Assembly: GCF_000767795.1 (NCBI RefSeq)
Contig: NZ_JANX01000003.1
Coordinates: 1-49,219 of the forward strand
DNA: 49,219 nucleotides
Reading direction: 5' to 3'
Source: Inquilinus limosus MP06
Lineage (GTDB): Bacteria > Pseudomonadota > Alphaproteobacteria > DSM-16000 > Inquilinaceae
This document shows positions 38,841 to 48,197 of this stretch, one piece after another (within the stretch, counting starts at the first letter, position 1; every line of letters begins with the position of its first letter). The notes beneath the pieces were generated by a model. The model did not search any database. It was not told the DNA's origin and saw only the letters and a list, made by a program, of their open reading frames with translations. The position numbers were made by a program, and so were the translations under genes.

Positions 38841-39814
38841 GCTGTGGCCTCCTGGTAAGCCCGGTCGATCAGGCGCATGGCCTGCAGATAGTCGACGATC
38901 CCGACCGATGGTGCCGCGCCGCGCGCCAGCCGGTCCAGCGTGTCGGCCATGAACGCCTTGTACCGGTCCGCCGGCAGGATCGGCGCCAGGTCGCGCACCT
39001 GCCCGTCATCCAGCGTGGCGACACGGCAGGCGTCGCCGCGGTCCAGCAGATAGGCGTTGCGGGCCGAGACGCGCCATTCGAAGTCGCCGCCCGGGGCCAT
39101 CGAAGCATAGGTGTAGCCGGCCTCGACCGTCGCGATCATGCCGTCCGGCGCCCGCAGGATGACGATCGCGTATTCCTCCACCGCCTCGCCATGCAGGCGC
39201 CGGTCGATCGCGGCCGAGACGACGACGAGATTGGCGCCGCCGGTCAGGGCCAGCGCGGCGTCGATGCCGTGGATGCCGAGGTTGCGCAGCGCCCCGCCGC
39301 CGCCGATCGCCGGGTCCAGCACCCAGGGCACCCCGTCCAGCCGGTAGCGTTCCGGCGGGCCGTTCACGATCCGGAACTGGGCGTGCGAGACCGGGCCCAG
39401 CCGGCCGGCGGCCTTCAGCGCCTCGATCTCCGCCCAGATCGGACCGCAGCGATTGGGCAGGGGGACGGCGGCGAACAGGTCGCGGCGTCGCGCCGCCTCT
39501 GCCAGCGGCTCCAGGGCGGCGGTCGACACTGCCGCGGGCTTCTCCAGCACGATCGGCAGGCCCGCCTCGATGCAGGACAGCGCCAGCACCGAGACCTGGT
39601 CCGGCCGGCCCATGACCACGGTCAGGTCGGGTCTCGCGGCGATGATGGCGTCGACCGAGGACAGATGGGGGACGTCGTGCCGCGCGGCGAATCCGGTCGC
39701 GACCGCGGGGTCCGGATCCCAGGCGGCGGCCACCACCGCGCCCGCCGACCGTGCCGCCTCCAGATGCATGCCGGCATGCCAATGCCCCACGCCGGCCAAG
39801 GCCACCCGGGCCAT
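38837..39814 (-). CDS. Gfo/Idh/MocA-family NAD(P)-dependent oxidoreductase (2)
   Basis: A 325-residue dehydrogenase-type protein with GVGHWH at residues 8-13 as a variant dinucleotide motif. The last Gly of GxGxxG is His, which may alter cofactor binding. EKP is at 91-93, and GGGGALRNLGIHGIDAALAL is the substrate-domain motif. It is the first gene of the two-gene operon, with GGGAGG 5 bases before its ATG. Paired Gfo/Idh/MocA genes often run successive oxidation and reduction on one scaffold. It is divergent from the module F regulator, which probably controls both directions. Confidence 0.9.
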   Translation of the reverse strand: MARVALAGVGHWHAGMHLEAARSAGAVVAAAWDPDPAVATGFAARHDVPHLSSVDAIIAARPDLTVVMGRPDQVSVLALSCIEAGLPIVLEKPAAVSTAALEPLAEAARRRDLFAAVPLPNRCGPIWAEIEALKAAGRLGPVSHAQFRIVNGPPERYRLDGVPWVLDPAIGGGGALRNLGIHGIDAALALTGGANLVVVSAAIDRRLHGEAVEEYAIVILRAPDGMIATVEAGYTYASMAPGGDFEWRVSARNAYLLDRGDACRVATLDDGQVRDLAPILPADRYKAFMADTLDRLARGAAPSVGIVDYLQAMRLIDRAYQEATA

Positions 39815-39839
39815 TCCATCCTCCCTTCTGGCTTATGGC

Positions 39840-39859
39840 CTTGACAGATATCCTACAAG
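39840..39859. promoter_or_regulatory. Candidate promoter/operator of module F
   Basis: CTTG and CAAG flank a central GATATC (39840-39859), giving a 20-bp dyad with three unpaired positions on each side. TTGACA (39841-39846), a consensus -35 hexamer for the GntR direction, overlaps it; no good -10 follows. It lies in the 85-base gap between the divergent Gfo/Idh/MocA and GntR genes. Confidence 0.4.
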
Positions 39860-39899
39860 TCGGCAACCATCAAGCCATGCTGATCCGGGGACGCCGCCG

Positions 39900-40616
39900 A
39901 TGAAGGAGATCAAGCCGCTCGCCCGGCCACCTCTGCTGCATGTCTCGGTGCAGGAGAGCCTGAAGAGCTACATCGACGACAACGCCCTGGCCCCCGGCGC
40001 GCCGCTGCCGCCGGAGAACGACCTGGCGCAGCAGCTGGGGGTCAGCCGCAACTCCGTGCGCGAGGCGATCAAGGCGCTGGAATCGCTCGGCATCCTGGAG
40101 ACGCGGCGCGGCATCGGCGTGTTCGTGAAGGCCTTCTCCTTCGAGCCGCTGCTGGCCAATCTGGCCTATGGGCTGGGCGGCGCGCTGCGCGAGGTCGAGG
40201 AGGTGCTGGAGATCCGCCGGGTGCTGGAGGTCGGGCTGATCGGCAAGACCATCCAGCTGATCGGCGAGGACGACCTGGCGGAGCTGAAGGACGTGGTCGA
40301 GCGCATGCGCCGCCGGGCCGAGCGGAACGAGAGCTTCGCCGAGGAGGACCAGCAGTTCCACACCCTGCTGTTCCGCTGCCAGAACAACCGCATGCTGACC
40401 GGGCTGATCGACGTGTTCTGGATGGCCTTCTACAAGGCGTCCGATTTCGTGAACCTGGCCAATGTCGACCCGATGGCGACCTGGCGGGACCACCAGGAGA
40501 TCTACCAGGCGATCGAGGCGCGCGACGGGGCCGCGGCCCGCAGCCGGCTCGACCAGCACTATGACGGGATCGCCCGTCTCCTCGCGACCCGGAAGGGCGC
40601 CAACACAGAAAACTGA
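39900..40616 (+). CDS. GntR transcriptional regulator, FadR subfamily (FCD domain), module F
   Basis: A 238-residue regulator. The winged helix is at about residues 14-77 (PLPPENDLAQQLGVSRNSVR, wing GIGVFV) and the FCD domain at about 95-232. The expected ligands are present: Asp and His in EEDQQFHTLLF, His in WRDHQEIY and His in LDQHYDGI. GGGGA lies 8 bases before the ATG. It lies 18 bases before the module F binding-protein gene on the same strand, so it is probably autoregulated and co-transcribed with the importer. Confidence 0.91.
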   Translation: MKEIKPLARPPLLHVSVQESLKSYIDDNALAPGAPLPPENDLAQQLGVSRNSVREAIKALESLGILETRRGIGVFVKAFSFEPLLANLAYGLGGALREVEEVLEIRRVLEVGLIGKTIQLIGEDDLAELKDVVERMRRRAERNESFAEEDQQFHTLLFRCQNNRMLTGLIDVFWMAFYKASDFVNLANVDPMATWRDHQEIYQAIEARDGAAARSRLDQHYDGIARLLATRKGANTEN

Positions 40617-40634
40617 GATCAAGGGGAGGACATG

Positions 40635-42218
40635 ATGAGATTCGGGATGCTGGCATCCGCGCTGGCGCTCGCCGCCGCCATGGCTTGGGCGCCGGGCGCC
40701 GCGACGCAAGCCGTGGCGCAGGAGCCGTCGACCATCACTGGTGGGTTCGACGTCGGGCCGGGCGGCTTCCAGGGCAATTTCAACCCGCTGGCCGCCACCG
40801 GCGGCTTCACCTGGCTCAGCCTGTATTTCGAGCCGCTGGTGATCAACGATGCCAAGCTGGAGAGCATCGTCGGCGACCTCGCTTCCAGCTACGAAGTCAG
40901 CGCCGACAAGCTGCAATACACCTTCAAGCTGGCCGATGCGAAATGGCATGACGGCCAGCCCTTCACCTCGGCCGACGTCAAGTTCACCATCGACACCGCG
41001 AAGAACGGCGCCACCGGCACGGTGTTCGCCGCCCGGCTCGGCGCCATCGCCTCGGTCGAGACGCCCGACCCGAAGACCGCGGTGCTGAAGCTGTCGGCCC
41101 CGAATGCCGGCCTGCTGGCGACGCTGACCCAGCTGATGATGCTGCCGCAGCACGCGCTGAAGGACATCCCGGCGGCCGCCCTGGCCAAGCATGAATGGTG
41201 GTCGAAATCGCCGATCGGCACCGGCCCCTACAAGTTCTCGCGCTACGTCACCGACCAGTATGTCGAGCTGGCGGCCAACCCCGACTACCGCGGCGGCAAG
41301 CCGGCGACCGACCGGATCATCAACCGCTACTTCGCCAACACCGCGGCGGCGGTGGCGGCTCTGCGCTCCGGCGAGATCGCCTTCAGCTATGTCGAGGCCG
41401 ACGACGTCGCCACCTTCCAGGGCAACGACGCCTTCAAGGTGATCGAGGGCAATTCCTTCGTCGTGAACTATCTGGGCTTCAACCAGGAAGTGCCGCTGTG
41501 GAAGGACGTCCGCGTCCGCCAGGCGGTGATGCATGCGATCAACCGCGACGCGATCGTGCAGAGCCTGTACAAGGGCGCCGCCGAGATCGCCAATTGCGGC
41601 TATGTCGCCGACCATCTGCTGCCGTCCGGCCTCGACGGCTACGCCTATGATCCGGAGAAGGCGAAGCAGCTGCTGGCCGAGGCCGGCTGGGACCAGATCA
41701 ACGGCAGCAAGCCGATCCCGCTGCTGACCTACTACAACACGCCGCTGGCCTCGAACGTGCTGGCCGCGGTGCAGGCGATGCTGGCGCAGGTCGGCATCAA
41801 TGTCGTGCCGCGGGCGGTCGACACCCCGACCTACAACGCCACGATCTATGCCCAGAACCCGGACTGGTCGCAGTTCCCGCTGGTCTATGCCGGGCTGCAG
41901 AACGGGCCGGACCCGAGCGCCATCAACATCGGCCTGAACGAGAAGCAGATCCCGCCGGCCGGCGCCAACTTCCTGCGCATCCGCATGCCGGAGGTCACGT
42001 CCGCCTTCGACGCCGCCATGAACGAGACCGACGACGGCAAGCGGGCCGAGCGTTACCAGGCCGTGTGCAAGGCGATGAACGCCAACCTGCCCTGGGCCAC
42101 CATGTGGGTGGCCAAGCGCTACGGCGTCGCCTCCAGCAAGCTGAAGGACTTCGTCTGGACCCCGGCCCCGGCCGGCGGCCCCTTCGCCGCCCATCCGGAG
42201 AAGTGGGCGATTGAATAG
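40635..42218 (+). CDS. ABC transporter solute-binding protein, family 5, module F
   Basis: A 527-residue periplasmic binding protein with a signal peptide ending near residue 27 (TQAVA). The family-5 body includes GNFNPLAATGGFTW, LASSYEVSADK, QPFTSADVKFTID and a C-terminal AERYQAVCKAMNANLPWATMW, the last stretch being given as landmarks only. Two ATG codons are adjacent (40632 and 40635); 40635 has the better spacing (5 bases) from GGGGAGG. It is less like the module B and E proteins than they are to each other. A palindromic repeat begins 2 bases after its stop, before the permease genes. Confidence 0.92.
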   Translation: MRFGMLASALALAAAMAWAPGAATQAVAQEPSTITGGFDVGPGGFQGNFNPLAATGGFTWLSLYFEPLVINDAKLESIVGDLASSYEVSADKLQYTFKLADAKWHDGQPFTSADVKFTIDTAKNGATGTVFAARLGAIASVETPDPKTAVLKLSAPNAGLLATLTQLMMLPQHALKDIPAAALAKHEWWSKSPIGTGPYKFSRYVTDQYVELAANPDYRGGKPATDRIINRYFANTAAAVAALRSGEIAFSYVEADDVATFQGNDAFKVIEGNSFVVNYLGFNQEVPLWKDVRVRQAVMHAINRDAIVQSLYKGAAEIANCGYVADHLLPSGLDGYAYDPEKAKQLLAEAGWDQINGSKPIPLLTYYNTPLASNVLAAVQAMLAQVGINVVPRAVDTPTYNATIYAQNPDWSQFPLVYAGLQNGPDPSAINIGLNEKQIPPAGANFLRIRMPEVTSAFDAAMNETDDGKRAERYQAVCKAMNANLPWATMWVAKRYGVASSKLKDFVWTPAPAGGPFAAHPEKWAIE

Positions 42219-42220
42219 GT

Positions 42221-42306
42221 CGTCATTGCGAGCGCAGCGAAGCAATCCAGGGCCGTTTGCCGTGGCTCCTGGATTGCTTCGTCGGCCTCGCCTCCTCGCA
42301 ATGACG
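42221..42306 (-). repeat. Dispersed palindromic repeat, copy 2 (inside the module F operon)
   Basis: The element begins CGTCATTGCGAGCGCAG and ends CCTCCTCGCAATGACG, with AAGCAATCCAGG and CCTGGATTGCTT as inner arms. It is 86 bp long. The arm order is reversed relative to copy 1. It starts 2 bases after the binding-protein stop and ends 35 bases before the first permease gene. The transcript would fold into a long hairpin at the binding-protein/permease junction. Confidence 0.9.
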
Positions 42307-42341
42307 GCTTTTCCGCTGCAGCCGTCCTATCGAGACGCGAC

Positions 42342-43301
42342 ATGCTGAACTACTGCCTTCGTCGCCTCGCGGTCGGGGTCGGCATGCTGATCGCCCTCAG
42401 CCTGCTGATCTTCGTCCTGCTCCGGCTCGCGCCCGGCGACCCGATCGACGCCTACATCAATCCCAACGTGGCGATGTCGCAGGAGGAGATGGCCGCCGTG
42501 CGCGCCCGTCTCGGCCTCGACCAGCCGCTGCCGATGCAGTACCTGGCCTGGCTGGGCGGGGCCGTGCGCGGCGACCTCGGTTTCTCCCTCCAGCGCAACG
42601 GCGAGACCGTGCTGGGGCTGGTGGCGCAGCGGATCGGCCCGACCCTGCTGCTGATGGGGACGGGGCTGGCGATCGCCATCGTCGTCGGCATCGGCGCCGG
42701 CATCATCGGCGCCGTCCGGCGCAACTCGGCGGCCGATCTCGGCCTGTCGGTCGCCGCCTTCCTCGGCATCTCCAGCCCGGCCTTCCTGACCGCGCTGGTC
42801 GGCCTCTACGTCTTCTCCGTGCTGCTGGGCTGGGCGCCGTCCGGCGGCATGCTGACCCCCGGCGCGCCGTTCTCGCTGGGCGACCTCGTCAGCCACCTGA
42901 TCCTGCCGGCGCTGCTGCTGTCGATCGGCCATGCCGCGCTGATCATGCGCTACATGCGCGCCTCGCTGCTGGAGGTGCTGAACCAGGACTATGTCCGCTC
43001 GGCCCGCGCCAAGGGGGTGAAGGAGTTCTGGGTGGTGGTGAAGCATGCGCTGCGCAACGCGCTGCTGCCGGTCGTGACCCTGATCGGCTCCACCATCGGC
43101 ATCGCGGTCGGCGGGGCCATCTTCCTTGAAAGCGTGTTCAACTGGCCAGGCATGGGCCTCCTGCTCGTCAATGCGGTGGAGACCCGCGACTATCCGGTGA
43201 TCATGGGGGCGACACTGGTGGTCGGCGCCTGCGTGATCCTCGCCAACCTGCTCACCGACATCGCCTATGCGGCGATCGACCCGCGGATCCAGGTGGCCTG
43301 A
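42342..43301 (+). CDS. ABC transporter permease (DppB-like), module F
   Basis: A 319-residue inner-membrane permease. The first helix is at about residues 10-28 ([19 protein letters not shown]), the DppB loop contains APGDPIDAY and [17 protein letters not shown], and the coupling loop contains [20 protein letters not shown]. The C-terminus ends in IDPRIQVA. It has only a weak GAGA-type ribosome-binding site, so its translation may depend on the upstream hairpin and leader. The next permease starts one base after its stop. Confidence 0.94.
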   Translation: MLNYCLRRLAVGVGMLIALSLLIFVLLRLAPGDPIDAYINPNVAMSQEEMAAVRARLGLDQPLPMQYLAWLGGAVRGDLGFSLQRNGETVLGLVAQRIGPTLLLMGTGLAIAIVVGIGAGIIGAVRRNSAADLGLSVAAFLGISSPAFLTALVGLYVFSVLLGWAPSGGMLTPGAPFSLGDLVSHLILPALLLSIGHAALIMRYMRASLLEVLNQDYVRSARAKGVKEFWVVVKHALRNALLPVVTLIGSTIGIAVGGAIFLESVFNWPGMGLLLVNAVETRDYPVIMGATLVVGACVILANLLTDIAYAAIDPRIQVA

Positions 43302-43302
43302 C

Positions 43303-44187
43303 ATGGCGATCGCGGAAACCTCCCGTTCCCGCGGCGGCAACGGCCCGCTGGCCCGCGCCTTCCGCCGCTTCGCCGCCAACGGCGCGGCGCTGGCCGGCAT
43401 CGCCATCCTGGTGCCGATGCTGGTGCTGATCGTGGCCTACCCGCTGATCCTGGGCCACAAACCGAACGACATCGACCTGCTGGCCCTCAACAAGGGGCCC
43501 AGCGCCGCCCACTGGCTGGGCACCGACGGGGTCGGCCGCGACATCCTGGCCCGGGTGCTGCAGGGCGGGCGGATCTCGCTGCTGGTCGCCGTGGTCTCGG
43601 TCGCGATCTCGGTGGTGATCGGCTTCCTGGTCGGGTCGATCGCGGCCATGGCCGGGCGCTTCACCGATGCCGCGATCATGCGCTTCGTCGACCTCGCCAT
43701 GACCCTGCCGCCGGTGATCTCGCTGCTGGTCCTGGCCTCGATCACCGGCGCCGGCATCGTGCCGACCATCATCGTCATCTCGCTGCTGTCCTGGCCGGTG
43801 CTGGCGCGCATGGTGCGGGCCCGGCTGATGGAGCTGCGCGAGCGCGACTTCGTGGTGGCGTCGCGCGGCATGGGGGCCGGCCTCGGCCACCTGCTGTGGC
43901 GGCACGGCCTGCCGAACTCGATCGACATCCTCGTCGTCTACGCCACGCTGCAGATCGCCGCCGCCATCCTGCTCGAGGCCGGCCTGTCCTTCCTCGGCCT
44001 CGGCGTGCCGCCGCCGGAGGCGAGCTGGGGCAACATGCTGAACGCCGCCCGCAGCACCGTGGTGCTGGAGCAGTACCCCTGGCAATGGCTGTTCCCGGGC
44101 GCCGCCCTGGTGATCACCGTGCTCGCCATCAACTTCGTCGGCGACGGCCTGCGCGACGCCTTCGACCCCCGTTCCGAACTCAACTGA
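43303..44187 (+). CDS. ABC transporter permease (DppC-like), module F
   Basis: A 294-residue inner-membrane permease. The first helix is at about residues 30-50, [17 protein letters not shown] follows it, the coupling loop has [20 protein letters not shown], and the C-terminus has [19 protein letters not shown] and [11 protein letters not shown]. The reading frame opens slightly earlier, but ATG 43303 directly follows the stop of the DppB-like gene. It completes the channel. A DapA-family gene, not an ATPase gene, follows 14 bases later. Confidence 0.94.
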   Translation: MAIAETSRSRGGNGPLARAFRRFAANGAALAGIAILVPMLVLIVAYPLILGHKPNDIDLLALNKGPSAAHWLGTDGVGRDILARVLQGGRISLLVAVVSVAISVVIGFLVGSIAAMAGRFTDAAIMRFVDLAMTLPPVISLLVLASITGAGIVPTIIVISLLSWPVLARMVRARLMELRERDFVVASRGMGAGLGHLLWRHGLPNSIDILVVYATLQIAAAILLEAGLSFLGLGVPPPEASWGNMLNAARSTVVLEQYPWQWLFPGAALVITVLAINFVGDGLRDAFDPRSELN

Positions 44188-44201
44188 CCGAAAAGACCAT
44201 C

Positions 44202-45128
44202 ATGGCCTCAGCCCCCGCCTTCCAGGGCGTCGTCCCGCCCGTCGTCACCCCGCTGACCGCGGATTTCCAGGTCGACTACCCGTCCTTCACCCGCGTGCTC
44301 GAGCACCTGATCGATGGCGGCGTGCACGGCCTGTTCGTGCTCGGCTCCACCAGCGAGGTGGTGTTCCATGACGAGGCGACGCGCCGGAAGATCCTGGAGC
44401 ATGCGGTCAAGGTCGCGAACGGCCGCGTGCCGGTGCTGGCCGGCGTGATCGACCCGACCACCGACCGCGTCATCGGCCACGCCAGGGTGGCGCAGTCGAT
44501 CGGCGTCGCCGCGGTGGTGGTGACCGCGCCCTTCTACGCCCGCACCAGCCAGCCGGAGATCGTCGACCATTTCCGCTATGTGCGCGAGGCCATCGACGTC
44601 CCGGTCATCGCCTACGACATCCCGGTCTGCGTCCACGTCAAGCTGGACCGCGCCGGCGTGGTGACGCTGGCGCGCGAGGGCACCATCGCCGGGCTGAAGG
44701 ATTCCAGCGGCGACGACGGCAATTTCCGCTTCGCCCTGATGGACCTGGCCGACAGGCCGGAAGTGGCGATGATGACGGGGTCGGAGATCGTCTGCGATTC
44801 CGCCCTGGCCGCCGGCGCGCACGGCATCGTGCCCGGCCTCGCCAATGTCGACCCGCATGGCTATGTCCGCCTCTACAATTTGTGCCGCAAGGGCGACTGG
44901 GCGGCGGCGCGCAAGGAGCAGGAGCGGCTGTGCCGGCTGTTCGAGATCGTCTGGGTCAGCCTGCCGCGCACCAGCGCCGGGTCGGCCGGCGTCGGCGGCT
45001 TCAAGACCGCGATGCGCCGCCTCGGCATCATCGAGACCAACGTCATGGCCCGGCCGCAGCGGGCGCTGAACGACGCCGAGGCCGCGAAGGTCGAGGCGAT
45101 CCTGCAGGCGACCGGCCTGCTGGGTTGA
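44202..45128 (+). CDS. DapA-family (DHDPS/NAL superfamily) lyase inside the module F importer operon
   Basis: A 308-residue Schiff-base enzyme. The Lys is K166 in [10 protein letters not shown] and the Tyr Y138 in VIAYDIP. The phosphate/carboxylate loop reads GSTSE (residues 48-52) in place of GTTGE. The LKDSSGD block is typical of DHDPS-like aldolases of unknown substrate. It lies between permease and ATPase genes with 14- and 7-base gaps, so it is surely co-transcribed with them and probably cleaves a keto acid derived from the imported compound. The frame is open upstream; ATG 44202 gives the normal family N-terminus. Confidence 0.89.
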   Translation: MASAPAFQGVVPPVVTPLTADFQVDYPSFTRVLEHLIDGGVHGLFVLGSTSEVVFHDEATRRKILEHAVKVANGRVPVLAGVIDPTTDRVIGHARVAQSIGVAAVVVTAPFYARTSQPEIVDHFRYVREAIDVPVIAYDIPVCVHVKLDRAGVVTLAREGTIAGLKDSSGDDGNFRFALMDLADRPEVAMMTGSEIVCDSALAAGAHGIVPGLANVDPHGYVRLYNLCRKGDWAAARKEQERLCRLFEIVWVSLPRTSAGSAGVGGFKTAMRRLGIIETNVMARPQRALNDAEAAKVEAILQATGLLG

Positions 45129-45135
45129 GGGACCG

Positions 45136-46152
45136 ATGGCGGAGGCTCAGCACCCCATTCTCGAGGTCAGCGGGCTGCGGACCGTGTTCCGCATCCGCGG
45201 CCGCGAGGTGACCGCGGTGGCGGATCTCGACCTCGCCATCCGGCCGGCGGAGACCGTCGCGCTGGTCGGCGAGTCCGGCTCCGGCAAGTCGGTGACGAGC
45301 CTCTCCATCATGGGGCTGCTGCCGGCCAAGGCGGGCCGGGTGGCCGCGGGGTCGATCCGGTTCCGCGGCAAGGACGGGCAGGGCAGGGACCTGGCGACGC
45401 TGGACGGAGAGGCGCGGCGCCGGATCCGTGGCAACGACATCGGCATGGTGTTCCAGGAGCCGATGACCAGCCTCAACCCGGTCTACACCATCGGCGACCA
45501 GATCGCGGAGCCGATCCGCATCCATCTCGGCCGCGATCGCAAATCGGCCTGGGCGGTGGCGGTGGACCTGCTGGAGAGCGTCGGCATCCCCGACCCGAAG
45601 CGGCGGGCCGGGCAGTATCCGCACGAGCTGTCTGGCGGCATGCGGCAGCGCGCCACCATCGCCATGGCGCTGGCCTGCGACCCGACGCTGCTGCTGGCCG
45701 ACGAGCCGACCACCGCGTTGGACGTCACCATCCAGGCGCAGATCCTCGACCTGCTGCGGCGGCTGCAGGACCAGCGCGGCATGGGGGTGCTGTTCGTGAC
45801 CCACAATCTCGGCGTGGTGGCGGAGATCGCCCATCGCGTGGCGGTAATGTATGCCGGACGGATCGTCGAGACCGGTCCGGTGCGCGAGGTGTTCCGGCAT
45901 CCGCGCCATCCTTACACCATCGGCCTGCTGGCCTCGGTGCCGAAGCTGGGCGAGGCGACGCGGCTGAAGGCGGCGGGGGAGAAGCTGGCCACCATCCCCG
46001 GCACGGTGCCGAGCCTGGCCGCCATGCCGCCCGGCTGCGCCTTCGCCTCGCGCTGCGCCTATGCGGTGGACGCCTGCCGCGCCGCTATGCCGGCCCCGGC
46101 CGAGGTCGGCCCCGGCCACACCAGCCGCTGCATCCGCTGGCAGGAGCTCTGA
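45136..46152 (+). CDS. ABC transporter ATP-binding protein (DppD-like), module F
   Basis: A 338-residue ATPase subunit of full DppD length. Walker A is GESGSGKS at about residues 46-53, the Q-loop is in [13 protein letters not shown], the signature is LSGGMRQR, Walker B is LLLADEP and the switch region reads VTHNLGVV. After about residue 265 comes the oligopeptide-type C-terminal extension with the cysteine pattern [14 protein letters not shown], which module B and E ATPases lack. It pairs with the product of 46155. Confidence 0.94.
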   Translation: MAEAQHPILEVSGLRTVFRIRGREVTAVADLDLAIRPAETVALVGESGSGKSVTSLSIMGLLPAKAGRVAAGSIRFRGKDGQGRDLATLDGEARRRIRGNDIGMVFQEPMTSLNPVYTIGDQIAEPIRIHLGRDRKSAWAVAVDLLESVGIPDPKRRAGQYPHELSGGMRQRATIAMALACDPTLLLADEPTTALDVTIQAQILDLLRRLQDQRGMGVLFVTHNLGVVAEIAHRVAVMYAGRIVETGPVREVFRHPRHPYTIGLLASVPKLGEATRLKAAGEKLATIPGTVPSLAAMPPGCAFASRCAYAVDACRAAMPAPAEVGPGHTSRCIRWQEL

Positions 46153-46154
46153 CC

Positions 46155-47123
46155 ATGGCCGATCCGCTTCTCGCCGTGCGCGGCCTGGCCAAGCATTTCG
46201 GCCCCGGCGCCTTCGGCCGCGGCCCGGTGGTGCGCGCGCTCGACGACATCCATTTCGAGGTCGGCCGCGGCGAGGTGGTCGGGCTGGTCGGCGAATCCGG
46301 CTCGGGCAAGACCACGATCGGCCGCTCGGTTCTGCGGCTGATCGAGCCGACGGCCGGGGAGGTCGTGTTCGACGGGCAGGACCTGACCAGGTTGTCCGGC
46401 GGCGAGATGCGCCGGCAGCGGCGGCGGATGCAGTACATCTTCCAGGACCCCTTCGCCAGCCTGTCGCCGCGCATGACCATCGGCGAGATCCTGACCGAAG
46501 GCCTGGCGATCCAGGGCATCGGCACCGGGCGCGAGCGGCTGGCCAAGGCGCGGGCGGCGCTGGAGGCGGTGGAGCTGCCGGCCGACGCGGTCGAGCGCTA
46601 TGCCCATGAGTTCTCCGGCGGCCAGCGCCAGCGCATCGGCATCGCCCGGGCCCTGGCGCTGGAGCCGGAGTTCCTGGTGGCGGACGAGCCGGTCTCGGCG
46701 CTCGACGTCTCGGTCCAGGCGCAGATCGTCAATCTGCTGCGCGACCTGCAGCTGCGCCTCGGCTTGACCATGCTGTTCATCTCCCACGACCTGGCGGTGG
46801 TGGAGTACATCTGCGACCGAGTGATCGTGCTGTATCTCGGCCGGATCATGGAGATCGCGCCGAGCGACCGGCTCTACGCCGCGCCGAAGCACCCCTACAC
46901 AAGGGCGCTGCTGTCGGCGATCCCGGAGCCGGACCCCGACCGGCCGCGCCAGCGCCAGATCCTGAAGGGCGACATCCCCAGCCCGGCCAACCCGCCCTCG
47001 GGCTGCGTCTTCCGCACCCGCTGCCCGCATGCGGTCGAGGCCTGCGCCCGCGAGGTGCCGAAGCTGGAGGAGGTGGAGCCCGGCCACTTCAAGGCCTGCA
47101 TCCGCCAGGATGTCAGCCGATGA
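46155..47123 (+). CDS. ABC transporter ATP-binding protein (DppF-like), module F
   Basis: A 322-residue ATPase subunit of full DppF length. Walker A is GESGSGKTT at about residues 49-57, the Q-loop is in [13 protein letters not shown], the signature is FSGGQRQR, Walker B is FLVADEP and the switch His lies in FISHD. The C-terminal extension has the cysteine pattern [14 protein letters not shown]. Only 2 bases separate it from the preceding gene. A palindromic repeat begins 30 bases after its stop. Confidence 0.94.
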   Translation: MADPLLAVRGLAKHFGPGAFGRGPVVRALDDIHFEVGRGEVVGLVGESGSGKTTIGRSVLRLIEPTAGEVVFDGQDLTRLSGGEMRRQRRRMQYIFQDPFASLSPRMTIGEILTEGLAIQGIGTGRERLAKARAALEAVELPADAVERYAHEFSGGQRQRIGIARALALEPEFLVADEPVSALDVSVQAQIVNLLRDLQLRLGLTMLFISHDLAVVEYICDRVIVLYLGRIMEIAPSDRLYAAPKHPYTRALLSAIPEPDPDRPRQRQILKGDIPSPANPPSGCVFRTRCPHAVEACAREVPKLEEVEPGHFKACIRQDVSR

Positions 47124-47153
47124 TGCGGTTCTTTCCGGACGCGTCCCCTTTAT

Positions 47154-47240
47154 CGTCATTGCGAGCGCAGCGAAGCAATCCAGGGGCGGTTTGGCGTGGC
47201 CCCTGGATTGCTTCGTCGGCTTCGCCTCCTCGCAATGACG
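47154..47240 (-). repeat. Dispersed palindromic repeat, copy 3
   Basis: The element begins CGTCATTGCGAGCGCAG and ends CCTCCTCGCAATGACG, 87 bp, nearly identical to copy 2 and in the same orientation. Its inner arms read GAAGCAATCCAGGGGC and its inverse, around a short GGTTTGGCGTG loop. It lies between the last ATPase gene of module F and a further DapA-family gene and may separate their expression. Confidence 0.9.
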
Positions 47241-47265
47241 GTGTTGGGACTCCCAAGAGGTCTTG

Positions 47266-48189
47266 ATGGACGACGTATTGCACGGCAATTGGGCGACGCT
47301 GCTGCTGCCGATCGCGGCGGATGAGAGCATCGATTCCGGCCGGCTGGCCGAGGAGATCGACCTGCTGGTCGCAGCGCGGGTCGACGGCATTTACTCCAAC
47401 GGCACGGCCGGCGAGCTGCACAACCAGACCGAGGCGGAGTACGCCGCGATCCAGACGCTGCTGGCCGAGAAGTGCCGGGCGGCCGGCATGCCCTTCGTCA
47501 TCGGCGCCTGCCAGCCGGATCCGAGCCTGGCGCGGGAACGGGTGAAGCTGGCGCGGGACCTCGGCCCGGCGGCGATCCAGGCGGTGCTGCCGGATTGGTG
47601 GCCGGTGACCGAGCCGGAGGCCATCGACTTCCTGGAGCTGATGGCCGAGGCCGCCGGCGGGGTGCCGCTGATCCTTTACAACCCGCCGCACGCCAAGCGC
47701 GTGCTGGCGCCGGACGAGCTCGGCCGGCTGGTGCGGGCGGTGCCGGCGGTGGCCGGGATCAAGCTGGCCGATGGCGACGATGCGTGGTACGCGGCGGCGA
47801 GGCAGCACCTGTCCGGCACCGCGCTGTTCGTACCGGGTCATCACCTCGCCACCGGCACGAGGCACGGCGTCGCCGCCGGCGCCTTCTCCAACGTCGCCTG
47901 CCTCAGCCCGTCGGGCGCCCAGGCCTGGACCGACCGGATGGCGACCGACATCGAGGGCGCGCTCGACCTGGAGCGTCGGATCTGCCGCTTCATGGACGAG
48001 CATGTCGTGCCGTTCCGGAGTCAGCACGGCTACTCCAACGCCGCCCTGGACAAGCTGCTGGCGGCGGTCGGCGGCTGGGGGCCGGTCGGCACCCGGCTGC
48101 GCCGCCCCTATCGCTGGATCGACGAGGCCGAGGCGCTGCGCCTCCGCCCGATGGCGCGGTCGATGATGCCGGAGCTGTTCGTGGCCTAG
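47266..48189 (+). CDS. DapA-family (DHDPS/NAL superfamily) lyase, fourth in the window
   Basis: A 307-residue Schiff-base enzyme with K166 in VAGIKLADGD and Y138 in LILYNPPH. The carboxylate loop reads NGTAGE (residues 45-50). NPPH near the active-site Tyr and PGHHLATG in the C-terminal half set it apart from the three other family members here. AGAGG lies 5 bases before ATG 47266; an in-frame TTG at 47263 is less likely. It follows repeat copy 3 and converges with the MocR-type gene. A 2-keto-acid aldolase role in module F is plausible but unproven. Confidence 0.87.
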   Translation: MDDVLHGNWATLLLPIAADESIDSGRLAEEIDLLVAARVDGIYSNGTAGELHNQTEAEYAAIQTLLAEKCRAAGMPFVIGACQPDPSLARERVKLARDLGPAAIQAVLPDWWPVTEPEAIDFLELMAEAAGGVPLILYNPPHAKRVLAPDELGRLVRAVPAVAGIKLADGDDAWYAAARQHLSGTALFVPGHHLATGTRHGVAAGAFSNVACLSPSGAQAWTDRMATDIEGALDLERRICRFMDEHVVPFRSQHGYSNAALDKLLAAVGGWGPVGTRLRRPYRWIDEAEALRLRPMARSMMPELFVA

Positions 48190-48197
48190 GGGCGCGT

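Noticed and set aside
42119-42343. Small minus-strand frame over repeat copy 2
   Set aside because: Same repeat-derived peptide pattern ([12 protein letters not shown]), overlapping the binding-protein gene.
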